From: Muricomes sp049840515
GTDB lineage: Bacteria; Bacillota; Clostridia; Lachnospirales; Lachnospiraceae
NCBI GenBank assembly: GCA_049840515.1
Contig: JASGKW010000011.1
Location: forward strand, 1 to 64,000
Direction of reading: 5' to 3'
Length of the DNA: 64,000 nucleotides
In this document: in pieces, positions 8,890-18,410 of the stretch
Position numbering within the stretch: the first letter of the stretch is position 1
How the letters are laid out: each line of letters begins with the position of its first letter
The notes under the pieces: generated by a model
Databases searched by the model: none
Told to the model about the DNA's origin: nothing
Seen by the model: only the letters and a program-made list of their open reading frames with translations
Translations under genes and position numbers: made by a program

Positions 8890-8972
8890 AGCCTGAATCC
8901 GATGAAAATGAAAGTGGTTCAGGCGAGGAAGAAGATGAAATTATAGACAATGATTCAAGCGGAGAGGATTAA
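8862..8972 (+). other. -1 frame acidic extension of tail tube protein
   Basis: The -1 frame is open from 8862 and crosses the tail tube stop. It encodes a Gly/Thr linker and then a Glu/Asp/Ser-rich tail (VEPESDENESGSG, then an EEED-rich end), finishing at TAA 8970. No start codon with a ribosome site serves it. A G5 run at 8877-8881 lies where the frames overlap. It is either a programmed -1 frameshift product or a frame broken by a missing G. The stop codon sits in the loop of the next terminator, as if transcription were set to end after this frame. Confidence 0.55.
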
Positions 8973-8987
8973 CCCTTTCCGCTTTTT
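8957..8987 (+). terminator. intrinsic terminator after tail tube gene
   Basis: Stem AAGCGGA / TCCGCTT with a 14-nt loop and a TTTTT run. Placed immediately before the tail chaperone gene. Confidence 0.75.
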
Positions 8988-9002
8988 ATATTTGGAGGGA
9001 AT

Positions 9003-9365
9003 ATGAAACCAATTAAGGTTAGGCCAACAGTAATTAACATTCCTTTTGAGGATTATGACGGAAATGAGTTATTTACACTTCATTTTGACAGGTCAGACGA
9101 TAATGTACAGAACTTTAAACGTCTTATCCCCAAGTTGGAAGAAAAGATAAAAGAGATTGAAGAAACACCTGATATTGATATAGATGAAAAATCGTTTCTA
9201 TCTGAACTGGCAGATAGTTTTCTGGGGGAAGGCGCTTTTGAAAAGATATATTCCATAAACAACTCTGTATTTACTTCAGCAAAATATGTGTTCCAGATTG
9301 CCGTTGGAATCAAAGAGGAGTTTGAAGAAGAGGACAAAAGAGCAATTTTTGACAAATACAAGTAG
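9003..9365 (+). CDS. phage tail assembly chaperone (gpG-like)
   Basis: A 120-residue acidic protein, starting MKPIKVRPTVINIPFEDYDG, then alternating charged helices. Position between tail tube and tape measure matches the small tail assembly chaperone of siphophages. It is preceded by TTTGGAGGG. No obvious slippery site joins it to the next gene; the pair are 8 bp apart. Confidence 0.7.
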   Translation: MKPIKVRPTVINIPFEDYDGNELFTLHFDRSDDNVQNFKRLIPKLEEKIKEIEETPDIDIDEKSFLSELADSFLGEGAFEKIYSINNSVFTSAKYVFQIAVGIKEEFEEEDKRAIFDKYK

Positions 9366-9373
9366 GTGATGGC

Positions 9374-9973
9374 ATGGGGTTGAAAATACAATATCCGCTT
9401 AGTGGAGAAAGCCCAGAATGTATTTGTATAGACAGAATTTCTATGGATGGGTATGAATATGCAGTTTGTGCATCATTTGACAAGATTTTGCGTGTATTTG
9501 ACTTATTAGATGATGAGGATATACCGGATGACATAAAGGCTGATACCGCTATTAACATATTAGTTTTAGGTGATATATCTGTATTAAGCATTTCGATGAA
9601 AAGTCAATTATTGGAACAAATATTAAATTACTATTCAGGCTCAAATGAAGCTGAACAGGAAGTTGATATACAAGGAAACCCTCTGCCCAAAAGGGAGATA
9701 AAAGAAACATATCGTATAAACCATGACGGAGATTTAATCTATGCTGCATTCATGCAGGCATACGGCATGGATTTATTTGAACAGCAAGGAAAACTGCATT
9801 TTAAGAAATTTTCTGCTCTCTTAAAAGGGCTGCCTGATAATACACAGTTTTCAACAGTATGCGGAATAAGGGCATATAAAAAACCGAACAAAAATGACAC
9901 ATACGAAAAACGCATGTTGAAAATGCAGGAAGTATTCAGATTGCCTGAAAAAGAATCGAAAGGGGGTACATGA
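9374..9973 (+). CDS. phage Gp15-family tail protein
   Basis: A 199-residue protein of the bacteriophage Gp15 family (QYPLSGESPECICIDRIS..., then helical DDIKADTAINILVLGDIS, and a C-terminal TFSTVCGIRAYKKP-like segment). In Firmicutes phages Gp15 proteins occupy the second chaperone position before the tape measure. Its TGA overlaps the tape-measure ATG (ATGA). Confidence 0.72.
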   Translation: MGLKIQYPLSGESPECICIDRISMDGYEYAVCASFDKILRVFDLLDDEDIPDDIKADTAINILVLGDISVLSISMKSQLLEQILNYYSGSNEAEQEVDIQGNPLPKREIKETYRINHDGDLIYAAFMQAYGMDLFEQQGKLHFKKFSALLKGLPDNTQFSTVCGIRAYKKPNKNDTYEKRMLKMQEVFRLPEKESKGGT

Positions 9974-12900
9974 TGGCTGACGGTGAGATTAGAATACAAG
10001 TCAAAGTTGATGGAAAAGATGTAGAAGCAACCATTGAGGGAATGAACAAACTGCAGGGGGAATCTAAAAAAGCGGCGTCCGGAATGAAAGATTTTACAGC
10101 TTCTATGGTAGCTGTAAAAATAGGTGCTGAGGCTTTGAGGATTTTAAATGATGCATTATCTGACTCCATCAAACGTTTTGACACATTTGCAAGATACCCA
10201 AAGGTTATGGAATCCCTTGGATATAGTGCGGATGTGAGCGGGGCATCCATCGAAAAGCTATCAAAAGGAATAGAGGGACTCCCGACTACTCTTGATAATG
10301 TGGTTTCAAGTACACAGAAAATGACAACCATAACTGGAAATCTAAATAAAAGTACAGACGCTGTGTTGGCTCTGAATAACAGCTTCATGGCTAACGGGGC
10401 GAGCGTCTCTGATGCTGAACGCGGAATGGTTCAGTATCTTCAGATGTTGTCGAAAGGAACAGTCGATATTGTTTCCTGGCGTACATTACAGGAAACAATG
10501 GGAGTTGCCCTTCGGAAAACAGCTGAGGAAATGGGATATTTTGGAAGTAGTGGAGTGAACCAACTGTATTCAGCTTTACAGAGCGGGAAAACAACATTCT
10601 CTGATTTTCAGAACCACCTTATCAAGATAGCAACTGGAACCGGGGAAATCGCACAGCTGGCACAGGAAAACAGTAAGGGAATAGAAACCAGCTTTACAAA
10701 CCTTAGAACTGCTGTAGTGAGAAATTTGGCTGACCTTGTGAAAGTGTTTGATGAAATGTCACAGGAGATAACAGGAAAAGGAATTGCTGATAATATTGAT
10801 TCCTTAAAAGGTGTTATCAACTCATCTTTTGGAACAATGAAGTCTGTGGTGCGTGGGAGTACTCCGGTATTTAATACCTTTTCGGATGTTATAAAAGGCA
10901 CCATAAAAGTAGCGAATCAGTTGAGCCCAGCGCTTATGGGAGTGGTGTCTGCTTATGCAGCTTTCAAGATAATAACAAGTATTAACGGAATTATTGTAAA
11001 ATCTAATGCATTAATTACAACAGCAAAAAAGGCCAATGAGGGGCTTACAACTATAACAAGTCTATATACTGCCGCTACAGCAAAAAGAACTATTGCAGAG
11101 TCTTCAAATGTAGCAGTAACAAAGGCACAGATAGCCGTACAGGCAGCTCAAAACGGCACAATTGGAATAGGTACGGCAGCTATTGGATTACTTACAGGTG
11201 CGCTTACTACTCATGAAGCGGTGACTATTGCAGCAACAGCAGCAACAAAAGCCCTTACTGTGGCATTGGGATTTCTTACAAGCCCGCTTGGCATTGTGGC
11301 AAGCGTTGTCGGAATATTTGTTGCTGGATTGGCATTGCAGAAGAAACAGCTTGATGCGGCAACAAGCTCATCTAATGAATTAGTTGCTGCAACTGAAAAA
11401 CTGATAGAAAAAACCAGTGAATCCACTCAACAAATATCTGAAAATATATCAGCACGTAAGTCTGAACTTGATGATATAGACAACTCAACAGAAGCATACA
11501 GCGGCCTTATAGATGAACTTGACAGCTTAATAGATTCTGAACATAAAAGCGCATCTGAGAAGTCCAGGATACAGACAATCGTTGATTCCTTGAATAATTC
11601 AGTGAGTGGTCTTGGTCTTGCATATGACAAGGAAAACGATAATCTTTCCATTGGAACAGATATCTTAAAAGAGCGTGTGAGGACATTGCAGGCGGCCGAA
11701 AAGGCACAAGCAGCTCAAAAGCAGGTAGTAGGCATAAACAAGGATATTCTTGCAAGTGAAAGCGCATTAAACACATATGCGAAAGAGAAACTGAGACTTG
11801 AAAAGCAGATTGCGGACAACCGTAATGTGAGTGCTCAGGAGTGGGACCAGAATAAAATAAAAATATTGGAAAATGAAAAGTCATATCAAGCGGCACTTGA
11901 TGTTACAAACGCAAAAATAGCGGAAGAGCAAGAAAGACATGCAGGTCTGAAGTCTCAGGCTGAAGAAACAAATGCTGCTATTGTAAACTCCCAAGCTATA
12001 GTTGATGCGGCCATATCAGATGGTGTAATGAATCAGGCTATGAATTATGCAATGCTTTCAGATGCCCAAAAGGAAGCTGTTGACTCCATGAATGCAAAGT
12101 GGCTTGAGTATGAAGAACATACAACTAATATGTTCGATACCTTGAGTGATGAGCAGACTTTATCGGCTCAGGAGATGATAGATAATATGATAGAAAACCA
12201 GCGTGTTATGTCACAATGGGCAGACAATATATCTATACTTGCTGACCGTGGTGTAAATCAAGGATTGTTGGATAAATTGCGTGATGCTGGTCCTGAATCA
12301 GCTGGATATGTAGCAGCGCTGGTAACTGCATCTGATGAACAGTTGCAACAGCTCAATTCCGTATTTGAAAATGGTGGTACTACAGCAACTGATTCCCTAA
12401 AAAAAGCCTTTAACTTTGAGGGGAGTGGAATACCAGAATCTATCACTGGACTTGTAACGCAGGCCAAAGAAAGTCTTAGTAATCAGATGGCGTCTGCTGA
12501 CTTTGCGAGTGTTGGCACTCAAGTGGGCACTGACTTGGCGCAGAGTATAGCCAACAATGGCGAACAAGTCCGCGCGGCAAGTGAAACAATGGGTGCTAAT
12601 ATTCCACAAGGAGCAGCTGCGGGTGTGAGTAATAATAATGGTTTGGTAACAGATGCGGTTACTGGATTGGCTACAACTAGTATAGATATATTTAAATCAT
12701 TAAATGGAATCAATTCGCCCTCAACAGTATATGAGGGATTTGGAAAAAATATTGATGAGGGCACGGCTAATGGAATAGGGAACAACAAAGAGTTGGTGAT
12801 TTCTCAATTAAGAACACTTGCAGAAGATATGAAAAGTGCGTTTAAGGATTTGCATTCTGACTTCATGCAAATTGGAAGTTACTTAATGGATGGTCTCGCA

Positions 12901-13380
12901 ATTGGAATAAAAAATAATGCAAATACAGCAGTCGCCGCGGCACAGTCAGCAGCAGCACGTGTTAAGGAAGCTACGAAAGAAGCATATGACGTGAATTCGC
13001 CATCAAAATGGATGGAAGATTTTATTGCCAAATATATGATGGTGGGAGAAGCAAAAGGATTTGATAAATATTCATATATCCCTGTAAAAGCAATGGAACG
13101 GGCTGCAGAAGCCATAAAGCTTCCAGCAATTACAGCTGAGCAAGCCATTGGGCGTGGATTTTCTATGCAGATGTCCCCACAATCTGTTTCCAATAACTAT
13201 TATAGTAAAAATGATAACTCTGAAATTTTGGGAGCTATAAATAAAATATCAAACAGACCTGTAGTAGTTGCTATGGATATTGATTCTAGAGAATTTGCCA
13301 AGGTAACAGCTATACCAATGCAAAATCGTATATCAGAAAACCAAAAATTAAGAGATATGATGAATGGGGTGAGAAGATGA
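9970..13380 (+). CDS. phage tape measure protein
   Basis: A 1136-residue protein that sets tail length and is ejected with DNA. The N-terminus EIRIQVKVDG is typical. The body is Ala/Ser/Gln-rich and helical with coiled coils (about 470-720), contains hydrophobic segments around residues 400-460 (GIGTAAIGLLTGAL..., LGFLTSPLGIVASVVGIFVAGL), and later GVNQGLLDKLRDAGPE- and SPSTVYEGFGKN-type repeats common in tape measures. At roughly 0.15 nm per residue it implies a tail of about 150-170 nm. It overlaps genes on both sides by 4 bp. Confidence 0.92.
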   Translation: MMADGEIRIQVKVDGKDVEATIEGMNKLQGESKKAASGMKDFTASMVAVKIGAEALRILNDALSDSIKRFDTFARYPKVMESLGYSADVSGASIEKLSKGIEGLPTTLDNVVSSTQKMTTITGNLNKSTDAVLALNNSFMANGASVSDAERGMVQYLQMLSKGTVDIVSWRTLQETMGVALRKTAEEMGYFGSSGVNQLYSALQSGKTTFSDFQNHLIKIATGTGEIAQLAQENSKGIETSFTNLRTAVVRNLADLVKVFDEMSQEITGKGIADNIDSLKGVINSSFGTMKSVVRGSTPVFNTFSDVIKGTIKVANQLSPALMGVVSAYAAFKIITSINGIIVKSNALITTAKKANEGLTTITSLYTAATAKRTIAESSNVAVTKAQIAVQAAQNGTIGIGTAAIGLLTGALTTHEAVTIAATAATKALTVALGFLTSPLGIVASVVGIFVAGLALQKKQLDAATSSSNELVAATEKLIEKTSESTQQISENISARKSELDDIDNSTEAYSGLIDELDSLIDSEHKSASEKSRIQTIVDSLNNSVSGLGLAYDKENDNLSIGTDILKERVRTLQAAEKAQAAQKQVVGINKDILASESALNTYAKEKLRLEKQIADNRNVSAQEWDQNKIKILENEKSYQAALDVTNAKIAEEQERHAGLKSQAEETNAAIVNSQAIVDAAISDGVMNQAMNYAMLSDAQKEAVDSMNAKWLEYEEHTTNMFDTLSDEQTLSAQEMIDNMIENQRVMSQWADNISILADRGVNQGLLDKLRDAGPESAGYVAALVTASDEQLQQLNSVFENGGTTATDSLKKAFNFEGSGIPESITGLVTQAKESLSNQMASADFASVGTQVGTDLAQSIANNGEQVRAASETMGANIPQGAAAGVSNNNGLVTDAVTGLATTSIDIFKSLNGINSPSTVYEGFGKNIDEGTANGIGNNKELVISQLRTLAEDMKSAFKDLHSDFMQIGSYLMDGLAIGIKNNANTAVAAAQSAAARVKEATKEAYDVNSPSKWMEDFIAKYMMVGEAKGFDKYSYIPVKAMERAAEAIKLPAITAEQAIGRGFSMQMSPQSVSNNYYSKNDNSEILGAINKISNRPVVVAMDIDSREFAKVTAIPMQNRISENQKLRDMMNGVRR

Positions 13381-14837
13381 GTTTATCCGTGAAATTTAAC
13401 GGTACAGAATTAAAGGATTACATAGAGGTAGAACAGGGATTCACTCCATTTGTGGGCGCTAATTGGGAACCTGTATTAAACTCAGCTAGCGGTATAATCC
13501 GCGGTTCTGATTTTAAATATACATCATTTAAAGAGAAAAAAATACCAATGCCCTTTAGGATAAAATATGGAGTGGGGGAAAAATATGACCAGCTTCAGAA
13601 GATATTAAGTGTAAGTGAACCAAAAGAATTACGATTCGGGAATACTCCTGACAGAATGTGTTATGCAATTCCATCAGGCACACTTGATTTTGAAGAAATA
13701 TCATTTATTGGGCATGGTGTTATAACGTGGATTGTACCAGATGGGCTTGCACATTCAGCCGTAGAGAAGGTGTTTCCAGCATCCCTGAACAGTGATGGAA
13801 TCATGGAGGCAACCATAGTCAATAATGGTACGACAGATGTGCCTATAAGTTATCAGATTGAGCATAAGCATGAAAATGGCTATCTGGGCATCGTGTCACA
13901 GTATGGTGCCATGCAGTATGGATACGTGCAGGAGCCGGATAAGGAAGCACATCAGATGTCTCTGGTGTTATCAGGTTACTGGAAGCCTGCGGACTATGAT
14001 GCAATGGCAAGCGGGCAAGGCATTACCTGGGGCAATTATCCTTTGAATGGAAGCTGGAGGACAGTCACGGTGCTTGGTAAGCAATGGCTGGCCTTGAATG
14101 CTCCAGGGAGCGGTAATGACTGGCATGGTGCCGGAAAGATGATTACACTGCCGCCGGATTCCAACGGAGTCACCGGAGCGCAAAACTTCCACGTACAGGG
14201 TAAGGTGTGGTTTGAGACTGGATTGTCGAACCAGATTGGAATGATTGAGATGGCTGTGGGGGATGAGAGCGGTCAAAAGCTGGCGTCTATCAGGATTGCA
14301 AAGTATGAGCTGGGGGCGAACAACGCCTATGCCATATTCGGAATCGGCAACACGGAAATGTGGCGGGTGTTTTACAACCCAACAAGCAACAATGTTACAA
14401 CGAATGATAAAGGGCAGATATATATTAAAAAGGTTGGGGAATTGTTTGAGTTCTACTTTGGGGGCGGAAAGTGGCAGTACCGGGTACCGGAGATGAGTGC
14501 CAAGAAAGCGAAAACGGTAACCATATTTTTAGGTACCCACGGAACGCAGACAAACAATGTCGTAACAAGGATGTACTGGGATTACCTGTTTTTTAGGAAG
14601 GACAATGTGTCTTACTGGTACGATATCCCGAACAGGTACCGGAGCGGCAGCCTTGTGTATATAGACGGGGAAGGCTCAAAGATATACACGGATGGTGTAA
14701 TTAGTATGGAAGATGAGATGATAGGGACAAAATACTTCACTGCTCCCCCAGGGCAGACGAAAGTACAGTTCTTTTATTCCTCATATAGCACCCCACCGCC
14801 AATAATAGAAGCAAGAATAAGGGAGGCATATCTATAA
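13377..14837 (+). CDS. distal tail protein (Dit), extended with an insertion domain
   Basis: The N-terminal ~150 residues (LSVKFNGTELKDYIEVEQGFTP, RKIPMPFRIKYG-like, then TLDFEEISFIGHGVITWIV) are a siphovirus distal tail hub. At 486 residues it is about twice the classical length. Residues about 190-400 form a beta-rich insertion (VWFETGLSNQIGMIEMAV, AIFGIGNTEMWRVFYNP) with the look of a carbohydrate-binding/lectin jelly-roll, as in 'evolved' Dits. The last 50 residues return to the Dit galectin-like part. GC content rises clearly from about 13,750 onward. Confidence 0.82.
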   Translation: MSLSVKFNGTELKDYIEVEQGFTPFVGANWEPVLNSASGIIRGSDFKYTSFKEKKIPMPFRIKYGVGEKYDQLQKILSVSEPKELRFGNTPDRMCYAIPSGTLDFEEISFIGHGVITWIVPDGLAHSAVEKVFPASLNSDGIMEATIVNNGTTDVPISYQIEHKHENGYLGIVSQYGAMQYGYVQEPDKEAHQMSLVLSGYWKPADYDAMASGQGITWGNYPLNGSWRTVTVLGKQWLALNAPGSGNDWHGAGKMITLPPDSNGVTGAQNFHVQGKVWFETGLSNQIGMIEMAVGDESGQKLASIRIAKYELGANNAYAIFGIGNTEMWRVFYNPTSNNVTTNDKGQIYIKKVGELFEFYFGGGKWQYRVPEMSAKKAKTVTIFLGTHGTQTNNVVTRMYWDYLFFRKDNVSYWYDIPNRYRSGSLVYIDGEGSKIYTDGVISMEDEMIGTKYFTAPPGQTKVQFFYSSYSTPPPIIEARIREAYL

Positions 14838-17254
14838 TGGAAAACATAAGAATAGCGGTGTTAAGCCCCCACGATAAAGTATGCACATTTCTGGATAATG
14901 AAGCACCAAAAGCACTGCATTATTACAATGATGAACTCCACGAATATTTAAAGGGGACGGCCAATACATTCACATTTAAGGCGGACGCAAGGCATGTAGA
15001 TTCGGTCCATCTGTCCGCCGGGAACAAGATATCATTCCGGTATCTGAAGAAAGACTATTATCTTAATATTGTAAGCGTAAGACGCAGTGAGTATGAAGTG
15101 GAGGTAACTGCTTACTCCATGAATTTTGAGCTGCTGAATGAGCAGAAAGCACCATACAAAGCAACAAGGGCAATGACATTTGTTGAATACCTGGATATAT
15201 TCGATTATGAAAAGGTTGTTACCCTTGGCATTAATGAAGTATCCAACAAGTCTATAAAGCATGAATGGACAGGCTCTGATACAATGTTAGCGAATCTGTT
15301 CTCATTGGGGAATGTATTTGACGCCGAGATAGAACTGATTCCGCAGCTAAACGAGGATTACTCTCTGAAAGGGATTATCCTGAATGCATACCAGGCGCAC
15401 ACCGACACTGTGCAAGGCGTTGGAACGGACCGCTCAGACATAACATTGCGGTTTGGGCAGAACATATCAGGGGTCACAAAAACAACTGATGTATCTGAGA
15501 TGTACACTCTGATTTACCCATTCGGAAAAGATGGCCTTACAGTGGCCAGCTTGGACAAAAAGGAATATGATTCAGAGGGAAGATTGGAATACCACTCTCC
15601 TTTCGGTGACAGGAACATATATGCGGTACAGGCAAGAGACAGGTTCCCATCCAACTCAACATCAAAAGTCAACAACCGGTATATCGCAAAATCATGGGAC
15701 TACGACACGGACAATGTGAATGTTCTATATGGTCAGGCTCTGGCCCAGCTCAAGAAGAACTGTGTGCCGCAGGTAAAATATGAGGTTGACGGATATTTTG
15801 ACACCGGAATAGGCGATACGGTCACAATCGCGGATGAAGAGTTCAATCCTCCACTATATCTAAAAGCAAGGGTTACAGAGCAGACAAGAAGCTTCACGGA
15901 CCCATCTAAAAACAAGACAACATTTGATAACTTTAAGGAACTGCAAAGCGAGATAGACCCATCTCTGTTGGCAGCTATGAATAAGCTTATAGAAGAGAAT
16001 AAGACTTATACCTGCTCCATCCTTACAGACAACGGTATCATATTCAAAAACAGCACCGGGGAAACTACATTGACGGCCAGTATCATGGATATCGGAAAAG
16101 ATGTGACGGATAATTTTACAATCACCTGGGAAAAAGATGGCGTTGCATTTAAGACGGGAAAGAGCGTCAAAATATCAGCTGAGGACGTGGAGGTCAAGGC
16201 AGTGTACCGTTTCATTGCAACAGACTCTAATAATATAATCAGAGCATTCTATGAGGTCACGGTGACGGATGTCACAGACGGAGCGGACGCAAGGGTCTAC
16301 TATCTGGAGATATCGGATAATATAATAAAGAGATACCTGGACAACTCATTGAGCGTCAATTACGTTGATATTACAGCGTGTTACCGTATGGGAACCAGCT
16401 CTGTCAGATACACATTCCCGGGGCGTTTTAAAATTGAGCAGACAGTTGATGGCGTAACATGGAGTACATTATATCAATCTGCAACAGATGAGATTACCAA
16501 AAGATATTATTTGCGAACCATCCTTGGAGATTCCAGCGGAAACGGCTTGGGAGATTCTGGCGGCAATGCTCTGGGGAACAACTCAAACGATGTGACAAAT
16601 ATCAGGGTGCAGTTGCTGGATTCTTCCGGCAGTCTGATTGACGTGAAAAGCATTGTACTGCTCAAAGACGGAGAGCCCACAGGAGTCATAGAAAGTGATA
16701 AAGAGCCAACAGACGTGGCAGATGGGCAGTTATGGAAATATACTGGAAGTGGTTCGTCTGGGCTGGAAATCGGTACAACGTATATTAGGAAAGGTAATGT
16801 CTGGAAAGTCTTCAAATTCAGTGCGCAAAATGTTGAAGTTGAAACATTATCGGCGTTTACGGGAAATTTAGGAACAGTGAATGCCGGGAAAATAAACGGC
16901 GTTGAGATAAACGGTTCTAAAATAACTCAGACATTCAGTAATATACCAATTGGAGATACTACTGTATCAGGCTCAGTCATAATAGATGGATATGCTATAT
17001 CCAGTCAATATACATTTGCGAATGGAATTACAGGAGGGTTCTCCTTTATTCCTAATGAACTTTCGGTATGGCGTTTTCCTTATGGAGACGGAACAGCTGA
17101 TATGACAACCATAACGTCTAAAGGAATTGAAATTGTTTCCGGGTATGAACGTACAAAGATAGATTCAGGTTCATTAACATTTAGCTATCGAGATATGTCT
17201 AAAAAATTAAATATGGTCAATCTAGAAGATTTACTTAAATTAATAGGGAGGTAA
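14837..17254 (+). CDS. tail endopeptidase/spike protein (Tal, Prophage_tail)
   Basis: An 805-residue baseplate hub protein. Residues 1-370 match Prophage_tail (ENIRIAVLSPHDKVCTFLDN, GNKISFRYLKKDYYLNIVSV). The remainder is Ig-like and linker segments (e.g. residues 395-470, 480-600) ending in a beta-rich tip. No clear lytic domain is visible, so it probably serves as receptor-binding hub rather than peptidase. ATG overlaps the Dit stop. GC is high up to about 16,850 and then drops. Confidence 0.85.
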   Translation: MENIRIAVLSPHDKVCTFLDNEAPKALHYYNDELHEYLKGTANTFTFKADARHVDSVHLSAGNKISFRYLKKDYYLNIVSVRRSEYEVEVTAYSMNFELLNEQKAPYKATRAMTFVEYLDIFDYEKVVTLGINEVSNKSIKHEWTGSDTMLANLFSLGNVFDAEIELIPQLNEDYSLKGIILNAYQAHTDTVQGVGTDRSDITLRFGQNISGVTKTTDVSEMYTLIYPFGKDGLTVASLDKKEYDSEGRLEYHSPFGDRNIYAVQARDRFPSNSTSKVNNRYIAKSWDYDTDNVNVLYGQALAQLKKNCVPQVKYEVDGYFDTGIGDTVTIADEEFNPPLYLKARVTEQTRSFTDPSKNKTTFDNFKELQSEIDPSLLAAMNKLIEENKTYTCSILTDNGIIFKNSTGETTLTASIMDIGKDVTDNFTITWEKDGVAFKTGKSVKISAEDVEVKAVYRFIATDSNNIIRAFYEVTVTDVTDGADARVYYLEISDNIIKRYLDNSLSVNYVDITACYRMGTSSVRYTFPGRFKIEQTVDGVTWSTLYQSATDEITKRYYLRTILGDSSGNGLGDSGGNALGNNSNDVTNIRVQLLDSSGSLIDVKSIVLLKDGEPTGVIESDKEPTDVADGQLWKYTGSGSSGLEIGTTYIRKGNVWKVFKFSAQNVEVETLSAFTGNLGTVNAGKINGVEINGSKITQTFSNIPIGDTTVSGSVIIDGYAISSQYTFANGITGGFSFIPNELSVWRFPYGDGTADMTTITSKGIEIVSGYERTKIDSGSLTFSYRDMSKKLNMVNLEDLLKLIGR

Positions 17255-17261
17255 AAAATAA

Positions 17262-17738
17262 ATGGCAGATTTAAATGAAGTAAAAACCCCAAGTGGGTTT
17301 AATAAGGTCGCAACTCTAAAGGATACGGATTTAATTCCAGTGGGGGATACGAACCTCAGTATGATAACAGTTGCAAATTTAAAGGAAGCATTGGGCTTAA
17401 ATATAAAACAAACAACACTTACCTCTGACAATCCAACATATTTTGATGGCAATTGTTTTGCGTTTCGAAAGCCGGGAGGTTCGTATTTAATAAAAGCTCA
17501 TATAATTATTAAGAGTTCCATTGTATCCGGCCTAAATGCGATTACATTTAAGGGGTTTCCTTTTAAATGGAAATATATTACAGATATTCCGGGGGCAACA
17601 CTTAATAACGGAACTACCATTGTTATGCAGGGCGGTCAGGGAGAGGACAGTATTAAGCTGGGGACGATGCATGGTGCATTAGCGGCAAATACTACTATCG
17701 ACCTAAATATTGAAATCCCCCCTCAATATCTTACATAA
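17262..17738 (+). CDS. putative small tail/receptor-binding protein
   Basis: A 158-residue protein starting ADLNEVKTPSGFNKVATLKDTDLIPV, followed by a beta-rich C-terminus (IIIKSSIVSGLNAITFKGFPFKW). The opening resembles phage tail-fibre N-termini that dock to the tail tip. It lies right after Tal behind GGGAGG, so a baseplate accessory role is inferred. The tip domain is not recognised. Confidence 0.55.
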   Translation: MADLNEVKTPSGFNKVATLKDTDLIPVGDTNLSMITVANLKEALGLNIKQTTLTSDNPTYFDGNCFAFRKPGGSYLIKAHIIIKSSIVSGLNAITFKGFPFKWKYITDIPGATLNNGTTIVMQGGQGEDSIKLGTMHGALAANTTIDLNIEIPPQYLT

Positions 17739-17768
17739 AACTTATCTATAAAAGAAATATGAACAGAG

Positions 17769-17793
17769 AAAACCCGAAAGGTTTTATTTTTTT
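17769..17793 (+). terminator. intrinsic terminator after tail operon
   Basis: Stem AAAACC / GGTTTT with CGAAA loop, followed by ATTTTTTT. Separates tail and lysis genes. Confidence 0.75.
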
Positions 17794-17822
17794 ATCTAAA
17801 TAATGGAAGAGAGGATAATTTA

Positions 17823-18158
17823 TTGGAAAGTTTATTAGTGCACACATACACAGCAGCGATTCCTATCGTCCTTACCGCATTTATGGGATATATTGTGTGG
17901 TTGCTTAAAGAGCAGAAACGTGACCGGGATGCAAATTCGCAAGGGACCATGTTGCTGTTAAGGGTACAGCTTATTGAGTACCATGATAAATATATGTGCC
18001 TGGGATACATACCATCTTATGTATTTGATAACTTTTGTGAGATGTATGGAGCATACCATGAGTTGGGTGGAAATGGCATGATAACAAGGATGTTTGAGGA
18101 AATAAAACAGCTACCTATTAGAAAGGAGAAGAACTGTGAAGAATATAAAATTAACTGA
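17823..18158 (+). CDS. small single-span membrane phage protein
   Basis: A 111-residue protein with TTG start behind AGAGAGGATAA. Residues 8-28 (TYTAAIPIVLTAFMGYIVWLL) are one membrane segment, followed by a basic/cytoplasmic helix and a C-terminal region with YHELGGNGMITRMFEEIKQLP. Similar proteins precede the holin in clostridial phages and are often called holin-like or accessory lysis proteins. Its end overlaps the holin start by 23 bp. Confidence 0.65.
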   Translation: MESLLVHTYTAAIPIVLTAFMGYIVWLLKEQKRDRDANSQGTMLLLRVQLIEYHDKYMCLGYIPSYVFDNFCEMYGAYHELGGNGMITRMFEEIKQLPIRKEKNCEEYKIN

Positions 18159-18363
18159 ATGGATGAAGAAAGCAGGAGCAAGAGCTGGCAGAACAGTGGC
18201 ACAAGCGGTAATTGCTGGAATTGGAACGGCCGCAGTAATGGGGCAGGTTGATTGGAAATATGTAATATCATCTGCATTGTTGGCTGGCGTGGTATCTGTG
18301 CTTACAAGCATTGCGGTAGGTATGCCGGAAATTGAAACAGTAAAAGATTCAGGGGGCGAATAA
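18136..18363 (+). CDS. phage holin (r1t-like)
   Basis: A 75-residue protein with GTG start behind AAAGGAG. Two hydrophobic segments (about 22-38 AQAVIAGIGTAAVMG; 44-63 VISSALLAGVVSVLTSIAVG) and charged ends are typical of r1t-type holins, which form membrane holes that release or activate the endolysin. The location two genes before the amidase supports this. Confidence 0.8.
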   Translation: MKNIKLTEWMKKAGARAGRTVAQAVIAGIGTAAVMGQVDWKYVISSALLAGVVSVLTSIAVGMPEIETVKDSGGE

Positions 18364-18377
18364 TCGTCCTCTTTTTT
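18352..18377 (+). terminator. intrinsic terminator after holin
   Basis: GGGGGCG / CGTCCTC (two G-T pairs) with loop AATAAT, then TTTTTT. The holin stop codon TAA (18361-18363) is in the loop. Confidence 0.7.
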
Positions 18378-18393
18378 GTTGCGACGTCGCAAC
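18378..18393 (+). repeat. 16-bp perfect palindrome GTTGCGACGTCGCAAC
   Basis: Lies between the holin terminator and the AGAAAGGAGA ribosome site of the DUF2829 gene. It shares its 7-bp arms (GTTGYGA) with a second palindrome at 18885. Confidence 0.7.
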
Positions 18394-18410
18394 AGAAAGG
18401 AGATACAAAA

